Below, piece by piece: positions 25,449 through 33,979 of a DNA stretch of 64,000 nt. The number at the start of each line of letters is the position of its first letter. Position 1 is the stretch's first letter. The stretch is from contig JAGWVA010000007.1 in assembly GCA_028875855.1 (NCBI GenBank), forward strand, positions 1 to 64,000, read 5' to 3'. The translations under genes were made by a program, and so were the position numbers. Origin of the DNA: Paracoccaceae bacterium (GTDB lineage Bacteria > Pseudomonadota > Alphaproteobacteria > Rhodobacterales > Rhodobacteraceae). Below the pieces are notes generated by a model. That model made no database searches, was not told the origin of the DNA, and saw only the letters and a program-made list of their open reading frames with translations.

Positions 25449-26828
25449 TCAGGCGAAGACGCGGCCAAGCGCGCCGTCGATGGCGTCGGTGATCCGGTCG
25501 ATGTCGTCGGGCGTCGCGATCAGCGCAGGGCTTAGGCAAAGCGTGTTGTTGTAGCCGGTGATCGACCGGTTCGTGACGCCGATGATGACCCCCTGCGCCA
25601 TGCAATCGGCCACCACGGCCTGCGCAAGCTTCTCGGCGACGGGCTCCTTGGTCGTCCGGTCGGCCACCAGTTCCGCGCCGCAGAACAGGCCCTTGCCGCG
25701 GACGTTGCCGATGACGGGGTGCTTGTCGGCAAGATCGCGCAGGTTGGCCATCAGCCGGTCCCCCATCGCGACGGTGTTGTCCAGCAGGCCCTCGTCCTCG
25801 ATGATGCGCAGGTTTTCCAGCGCCGCGGCAGGGCCGGAGGTGCAGCCCCCGAAGGTCGAGATGTCGCGGAAGTAGCTCAGCGGATCGGCGGCATCGTCCT
25901 TGAACATCTCGAACACCGCCTCGGTGGTCACGGTGCAGGAAATCGCGGCATAGCCCGAGGCGACGCCCTTCGCCATGGTCACGAAATCGGGCTGAACGCC
26001 GTAGTTCTGGTATCCGAACCATGTCCCCGTGCGCCCGACACCGCAGACGACCTCGTCGATGTGGATGAGGATCGAATGCTTGCGGCAGATTTCCTGCACG
26101 CGCTGCCAGTAGCCTTCGGGCGGGGTGATGACGCCGCCGCCGGCGGTGACGGGTTCAAGGCAGATCGCGCCGATCGTGTCGGGGCCTTCGCGCAGGATCA
26201 CCTCTTCGATCGCATCGGCGGCGCGTTCGCCGTAGTTTTCCACGTCCCATTGCGCGCGGTATTCAAGGCAGTGGGGCACCGCGACGAACCCGGGGGTGAA
26301 GGGGCCGTAAAGCGCGTTCCGCTCGGGCTGGCCGCCGGCGGAGAGGCAGGAAATCGTCGTGCCGTGATAGTCCCGCTCGCGGAACAGGATCTTGGACTTC
26401 CGCCCCCCGTGATGGCGCGCGGAAATCTGGCGCACCATCTTGAACACCTTCTCGTTCGCCTCGGAGCCGGAGTTGGAATAATAGACCCGGCTCATGCCCG
26501 GCATCTTTTCGATCAGCCGCTGCGCAAAGAGCGCGCCGGGAACCGACCCCGCCGACCCCGCGAAATAGTTCAGCTTCACCAGCTGGTCGCGCACGGCATT
26601 GGCGATGCTTTCGCGCCCGTAGCCGACGTTCACCGTCCAGACCCCGCCCGAGACGGCATCGAGGTATTCGCGCCCGACCGCATCCCAAAGCCGCATCCCC
26701 CGCCCCTCGACCATCACGCGCGGATCGATCGATTCAAAGGGTTTGTGCTGGGTCAGATGGTGCCAGACATGGGCGCGGTCGGCCGCGACGACGCCGGTCA
26801 GATCGTTGGATTGCAGGTTCATGTTCAT
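25449..26828 (-). CDS. tpa: Taurine:pyruvate aminotransferase
   Basis: Class-III PLP aminotransferase (459 residues) that converts taurine + pyruvate to sulfoacetaldehyde + alanine, the entry step of the pathway. Seen: LDAVSGGVWTVNVGYGRESI near 55, SNSGSEANEKVFKMVRQI near 113, the PLP-aspartate motif ILIHIDEVVCGVGRTGTWFG near 250, and the Schiff-base Lys in VTMAKGVASGYAAIS near 283. Start at ATG 26826-26828 (MNMNLQSNDLTG); the open frame extends to 26942 but would cover the shared promoter. Divergent from tauA, with TauR-type repeats in between. Alanine dehydrogenase, needed to recycle pyruvate, is not in the window. Confidence 0.93.
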   Translation of the reverse strand: MNMNLQSNDLTGVVAADRAHVWHHLTQHKPFESIDPRVMVEGRGMRLWDAVGREYLDAVSGGVWTVNVGYGRESIANAVRDQLVKLNYFAGSAGSVPGALFAQRLIEKMPGMSRVYYSNSGSEANEKVFKMVRQISARHHGGRKSKILFRERDYHGTTISCLSAGGQPERNALYGPFTPGFVAVPHCLEYRAQWDVENYGERAADAIEEVILREGPDTIGAICLEPVTAGGGVITPPEGYWQRVQEICRKHSILIHIDEVVCGVGRTGTWFGYQNYGVQPDFVTMAKGVASGYAAISCTVTTEAVFEMFKDDAADPLSYFRDISTFGGCTSGPAAALENLRIIEDEGLLDNTVAMGDRLMANLRDLADKHPVIGNVRGKGLFCGAELVADRTTKEPVAEKLAQAVVADCMAQGVIIGVTNRSITGYNNTLCLSPALIATPDDIDRITDAIDGALGRVFA

Positions 26829-26963
26829 TGTGTCACCCGGATCAGGCGCTGCCGAAGGCGCCAGCTTGATGACATCCCATGGCGGGCCACGTCCCTGTAG
26901 GGCCAGAACCTTGGGCAATATAAGGCCAGACCGCCCAGCCATTCCGCAAAACCAAGGGTTGCG

Positions 26964-26997
26964 CTGGACTGATGATCCCTGCGAAAACTGGACCTAT
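26964..26997 (+). promoter_or_regulatory. Putative TauR operator in the tpa-tauA divergent region
   Basis: Direct repeats CTGGACTGAT (26964-26973) and CTGGACCTAT (26988-26997), 24 bp start to start, lie in the 246-bp gap between tpa and tauA, about 78 bp before tauA and 135 bp before tpa. The second matches CTGGACYTAA in nine of ten positions. Likely TauR activation site for one or both genes. Confidence 0.65.
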
Positions 26998-27074
26998 ACC
27001 GCCTTGCGGCCGCAGCCCATAGTGACGGGACAAGAACCAGAAACCGAAGACCACGGACCACAGGGAGACTGCAC

Positions 27075-28076
27075 ATGAAGACGTCGAAACTGGCCGGTTT
27101 GCTGCTGGGCACGGCATTGCTGGCGGCTGGCCAAAGCGCGATGGCGCAAGACCAGATCACGATTGCCTACTTTCTCGAATGGGCGATGCCCTTCGAATAC
27201 GCCAAGGCCACGAACCAGTTCGAGAAGGCGATGGGCGTGAAGATCAACTGGCGTTCCTTCGACACGGGCACCGCCATGAGCGCCGCGATGGCCTCGGGCG
27301 ATGTGCAACTGGCGATCAGCCAGGGCGTGCCCCCGTTCATCGTCGCCACCTCGGCCGGGCAGGACCTGCAGGCCATCGACGTGGCCGTCAGCTATTCGGG
27401 CAACGACAACTGCGTGGTGTCCAACAACCTCGACATCGACAAGACCAACGCCAAGAAGCTGGAAGGCAAGAAGGTCGCGGTGCCGATCGGGACGGCGGCG
27501 CAGTATGACTTCCTCAAGCAGATGGCGCATTTCGGGGTCGACAGCTCGACCATGAAGATCGTGGACATGGCGCCCCCCGACGGGGCTGCGGCGCTGGCGC
27601 AGGGCAACGTTGACATGGCCTGCGGCTTTGGCGGCGGCCTGCAACGGATGGAGCAGGTGGGCCACGTCCTGCTGACCGGCAAGGAAAAGGACGCGATCGG
27701 CCTGCATGTCTATGACGTGATCTCGGCCCCCGCGGCCTTCGTCAGCCAAAGCCCCGACCTTGTGGCGAAGTTCCTGAAGGTGGTTCACGAGATGAACGAC
27801 AAGTGGAACAGCGGCGCCGCGGCACAGGCCGAGATGCTGCCGGTGATCGCCAAGGACGCGGGCATGGACCTGCCGGCGGCGAAATCCATGCTGGCGGGCT
27901 TCAGCTTCCCCAGCCTGAAGGACACCCTTGGCCCGGTCTGGATGGGCGGCGGCGTGCAGGCCAACCTTCAGGATGTCGCCAACTTCTTCGTGAAGACCGG
28001 CAACATCAAGAAGGCGCGCGACAGCTATGCCGATGCGGTGAACGCCGGCCCGCTGAAATCCATCGCGGGGAACTGA
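27075..28076 (+). CDS. tauA: Taurine ABC transporter substrate-binding protein
   Basis: Periplasmic solute receptor of 333 residues. A signal peptide (LLLGTALLAAGQSAMA, cleaved before QDQIT) precedes a two-lobed NMT1/SsuA-type fold: ITIAYFLEWAMPFEYAKAT near 30, AISQGVPPFIVATSAGQDL near 80, GKKVAVPIGTAAQYDFLKQM near 135, and VDMACGFGGGLQRM near 180. The taurine role follows from the divergent tpa and downstream tauBC. A GGGAG ribosome-binding site precedes the ATG. A stem-loop in the gap before tauB could stabilise the tauA message, a common arrangement for receptor genes. Confidence 0.9.
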   Translation: MKTSKLAGLLLGTALLAAGQSAMAQDQITIAYFLEWAMPFEYAKATNQFEKAMGVKINWRSFDTGTAMSAAMASGDVQLAISQGVPPFIVATSAGQDLQAIDVAVSYSGNDNCVVSNNLDIDKTNAKKLEGKKVAVPIGTAAQYDFLKQMAHFGVDSSTMKIVDMAPPDGAAALAQGNVDMACGFGGGLQRMEQVGHVLLTGKEKDAIGLHVYDVISAPAAFVSQSPDLVAKFLKVVHEMNDKWNSGAAAQAEMLPVIAKDAGMDLPAAKSMLAGFSFPSLKDTLGPVWMGGGVQANLQDVANFFVKTGNIKKARDSYADAVNAGPLKSIAGN

Positions 28077-28096
28077 TCCCGGACGATGATCCCGAA

Positions 28097-28121
28097 GCCG
28101 GGCGGCGCAACGTCGCCCGGC
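28097..28121 (+). promoter_or_regulatory. Intercistronic stem-loop between tauA and tauB
   Basis: GCCGGGCG (28097-28104) pairs perfectly with CGCCCGGC (28114-28121) across nine bases. No T-run follows. Its position in a 68-bp gap suggests 3'-end stabilisation of tauA RNA and lower tauBC expression (inference). Confidence 0.5.
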
Positions 28122-28144
28122 CTCCCTGACCGAACGGGGGTTCG

Positions 28145-28951
28145 ATGTCCGGTCTTTCCATCCAGAATATCTCGATGCGGTTCGACCTTCCGGGGGGGCG
28201 GTCCGTGCAGGCGCTGCGCGACGTGTCCATCGATCTCGCGCAGGGGGAGCTGCTGTCGATCCTCGGGCCTTCGGGCTGCGGCAAGACAACGCTTCTGAAC
28301 ATCCTGGCAGGATTCCTTGCGCCGACCGAGGGCACGGTGCTGCTGGACGGCCGCGCGGTGCGCGGACCCGGCCCGGAACGCGGCATGGTGTTCCAGCAGG
28401 GCGCGCTGTTCGAATGGATGAACGTGCGCCGCAACGTCGATTTCGGACCGCGCATGAAGGCGATGCCGAAGGCCGAGCGGGACCGCGTAACCGACCATCT
28501 TCTGGATGTCGTGGGCCTGCAGGACTTCAAGGAAAAGGCGGTTTACGAGCTTTCGGGCGGCATGCAGCAGCGCGTGGCGCTTGCCCGCTGCCTTGCCAAC
28601 GACCCCGAGGTGATCCTGATGGACGAACCGCTGGGCGCGCTGGATGCGCTGACGCGCGAGAAGATGCAGGGGCTTGTGCTGAAGCTCTGGAAAGAGACGG
28701 GCAAGACCGTGATCCTGATCACCCATTCGGTGGAAGAGGCGCTGCTTCTGGGCGAGCGGCTGATCGTGATGGCCCCGCGCCCGGGGCGGATCTTCAAGGA
28801 ATACCGCCTGCCCTTCGCCGAACGCGGCGTGGGCGCAGACCTGCGCGAGGTCAAGAAGTCCGAAGGCTTCGCCGAAACGCGCGAGGAAATCTTGTCGATG
28901 ATCTGGGGCATGGAGGAAGAGATCATGGGCCGGACCGAGGGCGCGGCATGA
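28145..28951 (+). CDS. tauB: Taurine ABC transporter ATP-binding protein
   Basis: ATPase of 268 residues that drives taurine import. Walker A GPSGCGKTT near 40, Q-loop FQQGALFEW near 85, ABC signature LSGGMQQRVALARCLA near 137, Walker B VILMDEPLGALDAL near 160 and the switch His in ILITHSVEEALLLG near 195 are all intact. The C-terminal tail is longer than a minimal ABC domain, as in TauB/SsuB relatives. Its stop overlaps the tauC start by ATGA (28948-28951). Confidence 0.92.
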   Translation: MSGLSIQNISMRFDLPGGRSVQALRDVSIDLAQGELLSILGPSGCGKTTLLNILAGFLAPTEGTVLLDGRAVRGPGPERGMVFQQGALFEWMNVRRNVDFGPRMKAMPKAERDRVTDHLLDVVGLQDFKEKAVYELSGGMQQRVALARCLANDPEVILMDEPLGALDALTREKMQGLVLKLWKETGKTVILITHSVEEALLLGERLIVMAPRPGRIFKEYRLPFAERGVGADLREVKKSEGFAETREEILSMIWGMEEEIMGRTEGAA

Positions 28952-30195
28952 TCGTCCTTGCGCTCTACATCGTCCTGTTCGTGCTGGCCTATGTCGTCGT
29001 GCGCTTCCTGCGGCACGGCCGGAAAAGGCATGACCTGACCAGCCTGAAGACAGTGACCTTCGGCGACGAAAGCGCCGTGGTGCCCGACCGGGCAGCATCC
29101 ATCATTTCGGTCGTCGTGATCTTCCTGATCTGGGGCGCCTTCACCGGATCGGCCTGGGTGCCGCTGCACATGCCGGGGCCCTATGTCGGACCGGCCTCCT
29201 TCACCTACCAGATGCAGGCCCCCTCCGGCGCCACGGCGACCGGCAAGGTGGATATCCAGGTCTATCGCGTCGGCAACGAGCCCAAGCGCGAAACCCCGCC
29301 GAAGGCACCCGGCTTCGCGCCGAACCTTGCGGCGCAGGTGGCGGCATGGCGGTCGGTCCTGATCCGCAACCACAACGGACCCGAGGGCGCCAAGGTCACG
29401 ATGATCGATGGCAAGCCCGTCACCGTGGACCAGCCCGTCCGCGTGGCCCATGGCACGGTCATCGTCAGCTCGCGCGGGTCATTCACCTACAAGCCCGATG
29501 CCGGCCTCCAGATGGAGCCGATCTGGCTGCCCTCGCCCGAGGCCGTGGTGCATCGCTTCTTCGACATCGCCAGAAACGGGTTCCAGAACATCTCGCTCTG
29601 GGCGCATGTGTCGGCCTCGCTCACGCGGGTTCTGGCGGGCTTCGCGCTTGGCTCGCTGGTGGGGATCCCGCTGGGCTATGCGATGGGGCTGTCGGGCTGG
29701 GTGCGCGGCTGGTTCGATCCGATCGTGGAGTTCATGCGCCCGGTGCCGCCGCTTGCGCTGATTCCCCTGGTCATCATCTGGTTCGGCATCTGGGAGACGG
29801 GCAAGGTCGTCCTTCTGTTCCTTGCCGCGCTCTGGATCATGGTGATCGCGGCGAGGGCCGGCGTTTCTGGCGTGCGGATCTCGAAGATCCACGCGGCCTA
29901 TTCGCTCGGCGCGTCCAAATGGCAGATCCTGTGGCACGTGATCGTCCCGAACTCGCTGCCCGAGATCTTTACCGGCGCCCGGGTGGCGATGGGGGTCTGC
30001 TGGGGCACCGTCGTCGCAGCCGAGCTTGTCGCCGCGCAGCAGGGCGCGGGGATGATGATCATCGTCGCCTCGAAGTTCCAGATGACCGACGTCGTCGTGA
30101 TGGGCATCATCGTGATCGGCGTGATCGGTTATGTCATCGACATCCTGATGCGCATGGCCGAGCGCATTCTTGTTCCGTGGAAAGGCCGCGGCTAG
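28948..30195 (+). CDS. tauC: Taurine ABC transporter permease with enlarged N-terminal region
   Basis: Inner-membrane permease, 415 residues against about 275 for E. coli TauC. Residues 1-20 and about 48-68 are hydrophobic, followed by a hydrophilic stretch of about 110 residues (roughly 72-180: MPGPYVGPASFTYQMQ ... SSRGSFTYKPDAGLQMEP). The usual permease core follows, beginning at IWLPSPEAVVHRFF. The EAA coupling loop is SLGASKWQILWHVIVPNS near 325. The extra segment probably faces the periplasm and might contact TauA (inference). The start ATG 28948 overlaps the tauB stop; a longer frame within tauB is a shadow. Confidence 0.88.
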   Translation: MIVLALYIVLFVLAYVVVRFLRHGRKRHDLTSLKTVTFGDESAVVPDRAASIISVVVIFLIWGAFTGSAWVPLHMPGPYVGPASFTYQMQAPSGATATGKVDIQVYRVGNEPKRETPPKAPGFAPNLAAQVAAWRSVLIRNHNGPEGAKVTMIDGKPVTVDQPVRVAHGTVIVSSRGSFTYKPDAGLQMEPIWLPSPEAVVHRFFDIARNGFQNISLWAHVSASLTRVLAGFALGSLVGIPLGYAMGLSGWVRGWFDPIVEFMRPVPPLALIPLVIIWFGIWETGKVVLLFLAALWIMVIAARAGVSGVRISKIHAAYSLGASKWQILWHVIVPNSLPEIFTGARVAMGVCWGTVVAAELVAAQQGAGMMIIVASKFQMTDVVVMGIIVIGVIGYVIDILMRMAERILVPWKGRG

Positions 30196-30217
30196 GAAAC
30201 ACAGACAATTCGACAGG

Positions 30218-30232
30218 TTAAGCCCATGTTCA
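30218..30232 (+). promoter_or_regulatory. Weak CtrA-like site upstream of motB
   Basis: TTAA (30218-30221), seven bases, then TTCA (30229-30232), about 46 bp before the motB start. One mismatch from the TTAA-N7-TTAA CtrA pattern; listed because better matches precede flgE and the flagellin gene. Confidence 0.3.
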
Positions 30233-30277
30233 CCGCCCTCGGCTAGGTCTGGGGGCGGGGTAAATACGGGTGGTGTG

Positions 30278-31135
30278 ATGGCAAGGCAGAATGATGCCCG
30301 GCCAGTCATCATCAAACGGAAGAAGATCGTCGAGGGCGGCGGCCACCACGGGGGCGCGTGGAAAGTGGCCTATGCCGATTTCGTCACGGCGATGATGACC
30401 TTCTTCCTGCTGATGTGGCTGCTGAACGCAACGACGGACAAGCAACGGAAGGGGATCGCGGACTATTTCAGCCCGACGATCCCGATCAACCGCGTCTCGG
30501 GCGGGGGCAGCGGTGCCTTCGGCGGCGAAAGCGTGTTTTCCGAAAAGCAGCTGGTGAAGAACGGGACGGGCGCCTCGAACCTTCATGCGACGGAAAGCAG
30601 GCAGGCCCGCGGCGCAACCGGCCTCCAGCCTGGGCAAAGCCATGCGCGCGCCACCAGTCTGGGTGGCTCCGACCCGCTCAAAAAGGTGGAAGATTCGCTG
30701 ATGGGCTCCAGCGGCGAAAGCGACGCCATGAAAGAGGCGCTGCGCCATGTCGTGACGCGGGTGACCGATCAGGGGCTCGTCATCGACATCTTCGACCTGC
30801 CCGGCTCGCCCCTCTTCGTGGACGAGACGGCCAGGCCTGAGCCCGTCACCCGGGAAATCGCGGGGATGCTCGCCCGCGTGTTCCGCATGGTGGTGAACCC
30901 GGTGGCCTTGGGCGGTCACGTGCGCAGCTACCCCGTCGTTCTGCGGAACAACCCGGTGTGGGCCCTGTCGATGAATCGGGCAGAAGCGATGCGGGATCTT
31001 CTGCAAGGCGCGGGATTCGATCCGTTTCGCATCGAAAGGATCACCGGCTATGCAGACCGCAAGCCTGCCGTCGCCGATCCGCAAGCCCTTAGAAACAACA
31101 GGTTGGAGGTGACCCTGCTGCGCATGGCGAAGTGA
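30278..31135 (+). CDS. motB: Flagellar motor stator protein MotB
   Basis: Stator subunit (285 residues) that anchors the proton channel to peptidoglycan. A basic cytoplasmic head (VIIKRKKIVEGGGHHGG) is followed by the single helix AYADFVTAMMTFFLLMWLLN with the proton-carrying Asp near residue 35, a plug/linker region (about 60-150, Gly/Ser-rich), and an OmpA-like domain to the end (ALSMNRAEAMRDLLQGAG, NNRLEVTLLR). It is the first flagellar gene after tauC (82-bp gap). motA is not in the window. Start at ATG 30278-30280; the frame is open upstream without family sequence. Confidence 0.92.
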   Translation: MARQNDARPVIIKRKKIVEGGGHHGGAWKVAYADFVTAMMTFFLLMWLLNATTDKQRKGIADYFSPTIPINRVSGGGSGAFGGESVFSEKQLVKNGTGASNLHATESRQARGATGLQPGQSHARATSLGGSDPLKKVEDSLMGSSGESDAMKEALRHVVTRVTDQGLVIDIFDLPGSPLFVDETARPEPVTREIAGMLARVFRMVVNPVALGGHVRSYPVVLRNNPVWALSMNRAEAMRDLLQGAGFDPFRIERITGYADRKPAVADPQALRNNRLEVTLLRMAK

Positions 31136-31145
31136 TCGTTTCGCG

Positions 31146-31160
31146 TTAGGCGGTTCTTAA
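31146..31160 (+). promoter_or_regulatory. CtrA-type site upstream of flgE
   Basis: TTAG (31146-31149), seven bases, TTAA (31157-31160): a near-perfect TTAA-N7-TTAA CtrA box in the 80-bp motB-flgE gap, 56 bp before the flgE start. CtrA control of flagellar operons is established in alphaproteobacteria. Confidence 0.6.
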
Positions 31161-31215
31161 GTCGCGACTGCGATGACTCGTGAAAAGCGAGTCGTGGCAG
31201 CAGAAGGACCGGCCG

Positions 31216-32523
31216 ATGACGATTTCATCCTCACTGAATGCGGCGGTGGCCGGGCTGAACGCGAATGCCTCCAGCCTGTCGGCCATCTCCGACAACATCG
31301 CGAATTCCGGCACCTACGGCTACAAGCGCACGGTGACGGACTTTCAGTCCATCGTCACTACGGGCCTAGCGGATACCGGCAATTATTCCGCGGGCGGCGT
31401 CCGCAGCGTCAGCAGCCGACTGGTGGACCAGACGGGATCGCTGGTCACGACCGGGAACGCGCTGGACATGGCGGTGAACGGATCGGGCATGTTGCCCGTG
31501 ACCTCCGCCGCCGCCGTGCTGGGCGGGGCGTCCGACCTGCCGCTGATGATGGCCGCGACCGGGTCGTTTCACACCAATGCCGATGGCGTGCTGATCACAA
31601 GCTCGGGGCTTGCGCTGCTGGGCTGGCCTGCCAACGGGGACGGCAGCATCGGCACCTTCCCGCGCGACACGCAGCAGGGGCTGCAACCGGTGAAGATCAA
31701 TACCAACCAGACCGCCGGCGACCCGACCACCAAGGTCACGCTTGGGGTGAACCTTCCCGCGACGGAAACGCAGGCCGGGTCCGATGGCGCTGTTCAGCCC
31801 CTGTCGGTCGAGTATTTCGGCAATCTGGGTGAATCGCAGAATCTCAAGATCAGCTTCGCGCCCGTGGTGCCCGCCTCCGGGGCGTCGAACGAATGGACGA
31901 TGACGATTGCCGATACCGCACAGAACGGCGCGGAAATCGGAAAATACGATCTGAAATTCGACAGCAGCCGGGGCAGCGGCGGGTCGCTGGCATCGGTGAC
32001 CACCCTGTCGGGCGGCGCCTATGATGCGACCACGGGCACCCTCGCGCTGACCGTGGCCGGGGGTCCGATCACGATGACGATCGGCAAGCCCGGTGACCGG
32101 GTGGGGCTGACGCAGCTCTCCAACAACTTCGCGCCGACCTCGATCTCGAAGGACGGGTCGCCGGTGGGCAACCTGACCTCGACCACGATCGACAAGAACG
32201 GCTTCGTGACGGCTTCCTACGATACCGGATTCACGCGCGTTCTCTATCAGGTGCCGGTCATCAGCGTGCCCAACCCGAACGGACTAACCGCGCTCGACAA
32301 CCAGAGCTACGCCGTCTCGCCGCAAAGCGGGTCCTATTTCCTCTGGGATGCCGGAACGGGTCCGACGGGGACGATTTCGGGATTTGCACTGGCCGGGTCC
32401 ACGACCGACGTGGCGCAGGAACTGACCAACCTGATCCAGACGCAGCGCGCCTATTCGTCGAATGCCAAGGTGATCCAGACGGTCGATTCGATGCTGCAGG
32501 AAACCACCAACATGAAGCGCTGA
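31216..32523 (+). CDS. flgE: Flagellar hook protein FlgE
   Basis: Hook subunit of 435 residues, exported through the flagellar type III apparatus. N-terminal rod-type helix SSSLNAAVAGLNANASSLSA with the motif DNIANSGTYGYKR, a middle FlgE-D2-like beta region (about 150-340), and the conserved C-terminal helix VAQELTNLIQTQRAYSSNAK ending TTNMKR. The start MTISSSLNAAV at 31216 is chosen over an in-frame ATG 12 codons upstream because family proteins begin here. flgK follows after 16 bp. Confidence 0.92.
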   Translation: MTISSSLNAAVAGLNANASSLSAISDNIANSGTYGYKRTVTDFQSIVTTGLADTGNYSAGGVRSVSSRLVDQTGSLVTTGNALDMAVNGSGMLPVTSAAAVLGGASDLPLMMAATGSFHTNADGVLITSSGLALLGWPANGDGSIGTFPRDTQQGLQPVKINTNQTAGDPTTKVTLGVNLPATETQAGSDGAVQPLSVEYFGNLGESQNLKISFAPVVPASGASNEWTMTIADTAQNGAEIGKYDLKFDSSRGSGGSLASVTTLSGGAYDATTGTLALTVAGGPITMTIGKPGDRVGLTQLSNNFAPTSISKDGSPVGNLTSTTIDKNGFVTASYDTGFTRVLYQVPVISVPNPNGLTALDNQSYAVSPQSGSYFLWDAGTGPTGTISGFALAGSTTDVAQELTNLIQTQRAYSSNAKVIQTVDSMLQETTNMKR

Positions 32524-32539
32524 ACCAGGGAGCCGACAC

Positions 32540-33976
32540 ATGGGAATTTCCGCCGCCATGGCCAATGCCGCCTCGGGCCTCGCCGCGAACGGATTGGCGA
32601 CCGAGGTGATCTCCGCCAACATCGCCAATGCGCAGACCGCGGGCTATGGCGTGCGCGAACTGTTGCTGGTGCCCAATCCAACTGGCGGAGTCGCGGTGGA
32701 TGGGGTCTCACGCCTGCAGGACCTGTCGCTGCTCAACGATCAGCGCAGCGCCTCCGCAGCCGTCGCGGGATCGGGTGTGAATGCCGATTTCTACAAATCC
32801 ATCGAAACCGCGATCGGCGTTCCGACGGACTCCGGGTCCCTTGGCGCATCGCTGACGGCGCTGGATTCGGCGCTGATCGGGGCTGCGGCACAGTCTGACT
32901 CCGATGCGGCGCTCAGCACAGTCCTGTCGTCAGCAAAGACCGTCGCCGCCAAGATCAACACGATATCCGGCCAGATCCAGTCTGCCCGCGGATCTGCCGA
33001 TCAGGCGATCGCCAAGGACGTTAACCGGCTCAACACAGCGCTGCAACAAGTCGCCGGGCTGAACGCGCAAATCCAGAAGGCAACCCTCGCCCAGCGCGAT
33101 GCCTCGTCTTTGATGGACAAGCGGCAATCCGTGATCGACTCGGTGGCCGACATCGTCCCGATCAATCAGGTCTCCCGACAGAATGGGACGGTTGCGCTGT
33201 TCACGACGGGTGGGGCCGGGCTTCTGGACGGGACGAAGCCCGCCAGCCTTGGCTTCACGCCCGCAGCAGGCATGACGGCCGATCAGACCCTGGCAGGCGG
33301 CGGTCTGTCGGGTCTGACTTTGAATGGCAGCGCCATCAGGACGGATTCGGCCCTTGTTGCGGGGGGATCGCTTGCCGCCAATTTCGAACTTCGCGATACA
33401 ACCGGCCCACTGGCGCAGGCCGGGATCGACGCGCTTGCCCGCGACCTCTCGAGCCGGTTTCAGACCGCCGACAGCACGCTTTCCGCGACCGCGGCCGGTC
33501 TTTTCACCGATGCCGGGGCGCAGGTCTCCGCGGCGAATGAGGTCGGCCTTGCAGGTCGGCTGACCATCAACGCGGCCGTCGATCCCGCGCGCGGCGGAAG
33601 CCTTGCAAAGTTGCGCGACGGGCTTGGCAGTTCCGGCCCCGGTCCGGTGGGCAACGGGGCGATCCTCGCCGCGATGGACAGGGCGATGACCGCCCTCAGC
33701 GTTCCGGCTTCCGGGGACGTGACAGCGACCGCGGTCGATAGCCCCGGCCTTGCGGCGGCCCTTCTCGGAAAGATCAGCACCGCCCGTCTCGCAGCCGAAG
33801 GCGCGTCGAGCTACGCCAGCGCGCAATCCTCCGCCCTGACGGCAGAGGCGTTGAAGAACGGCGTTTCAACAGACCAGCAACTTCAGCAACTGCTGCTGGT
33901 CGAACGGTCCTATTCCGCCAATGCACGGGTTATCCAGACCGCTGACACCATGCTTCAAGCCCTCATGAATGTGTAA
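32540..33976 (+). CDS. flgK: Flagellar hook-associated protein 1 FlgK
   Basis: Hook-filament junction protein, 478 residues. The N-terminal D0 helix AASGLAANGLATEVISANI with NAQTAGYGVREL, a coiled segment (about 130-200, KINTISGQIQSARGSADQ) and the C-terminal helix QQLLLVERSYSANARVIQTA with final LMNV are typical of FlgK. The variable centre is rich in Gly/Ala/Ser. It follows flgE by 16 bp and precedes flgL by three bases. Confidence 0.92.
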   Translation: MGISAAMANAASGLAANGLATEVISANIANAQTAGYGVRELLLVPNPTGGVAVDGVSRLQDLSLLNDQRSASAAVAGSGVNADFYKSIETAIGVPTDSGSLGASLTALDSALIGAAAQSDSDAALSTVLSSAKTVAAKINTISGQIQSARGSADQAIAKDVNRLNTALQQVAGLNAQIQKATLAQRDASSLMDKRQSVIDSVADIVPINQVSRQNGTVALFTTGGAGLLDGTKPASLGFTPAAGMTADQTLAGGGLSGLTLNGSAIRTDSALVAGGSLAANFELRDTTGPLAQAGIDALARDLSSRFQTADSTLSATAAGLFTDAGAQVSAANEVGLAGRLTINAAVDPARGGSLAKLRDGLGSSGPGPVGNGAILAAMDRAMTALSVPASGDVTATAVDSPGLAAALLGKISTARLAAEGASSYASAQSSALTAEALKNGVSTDQQLQQLLLVERSYSANARVIQTADTMLQALMNV

Positions 33977-33979
33977 GCC

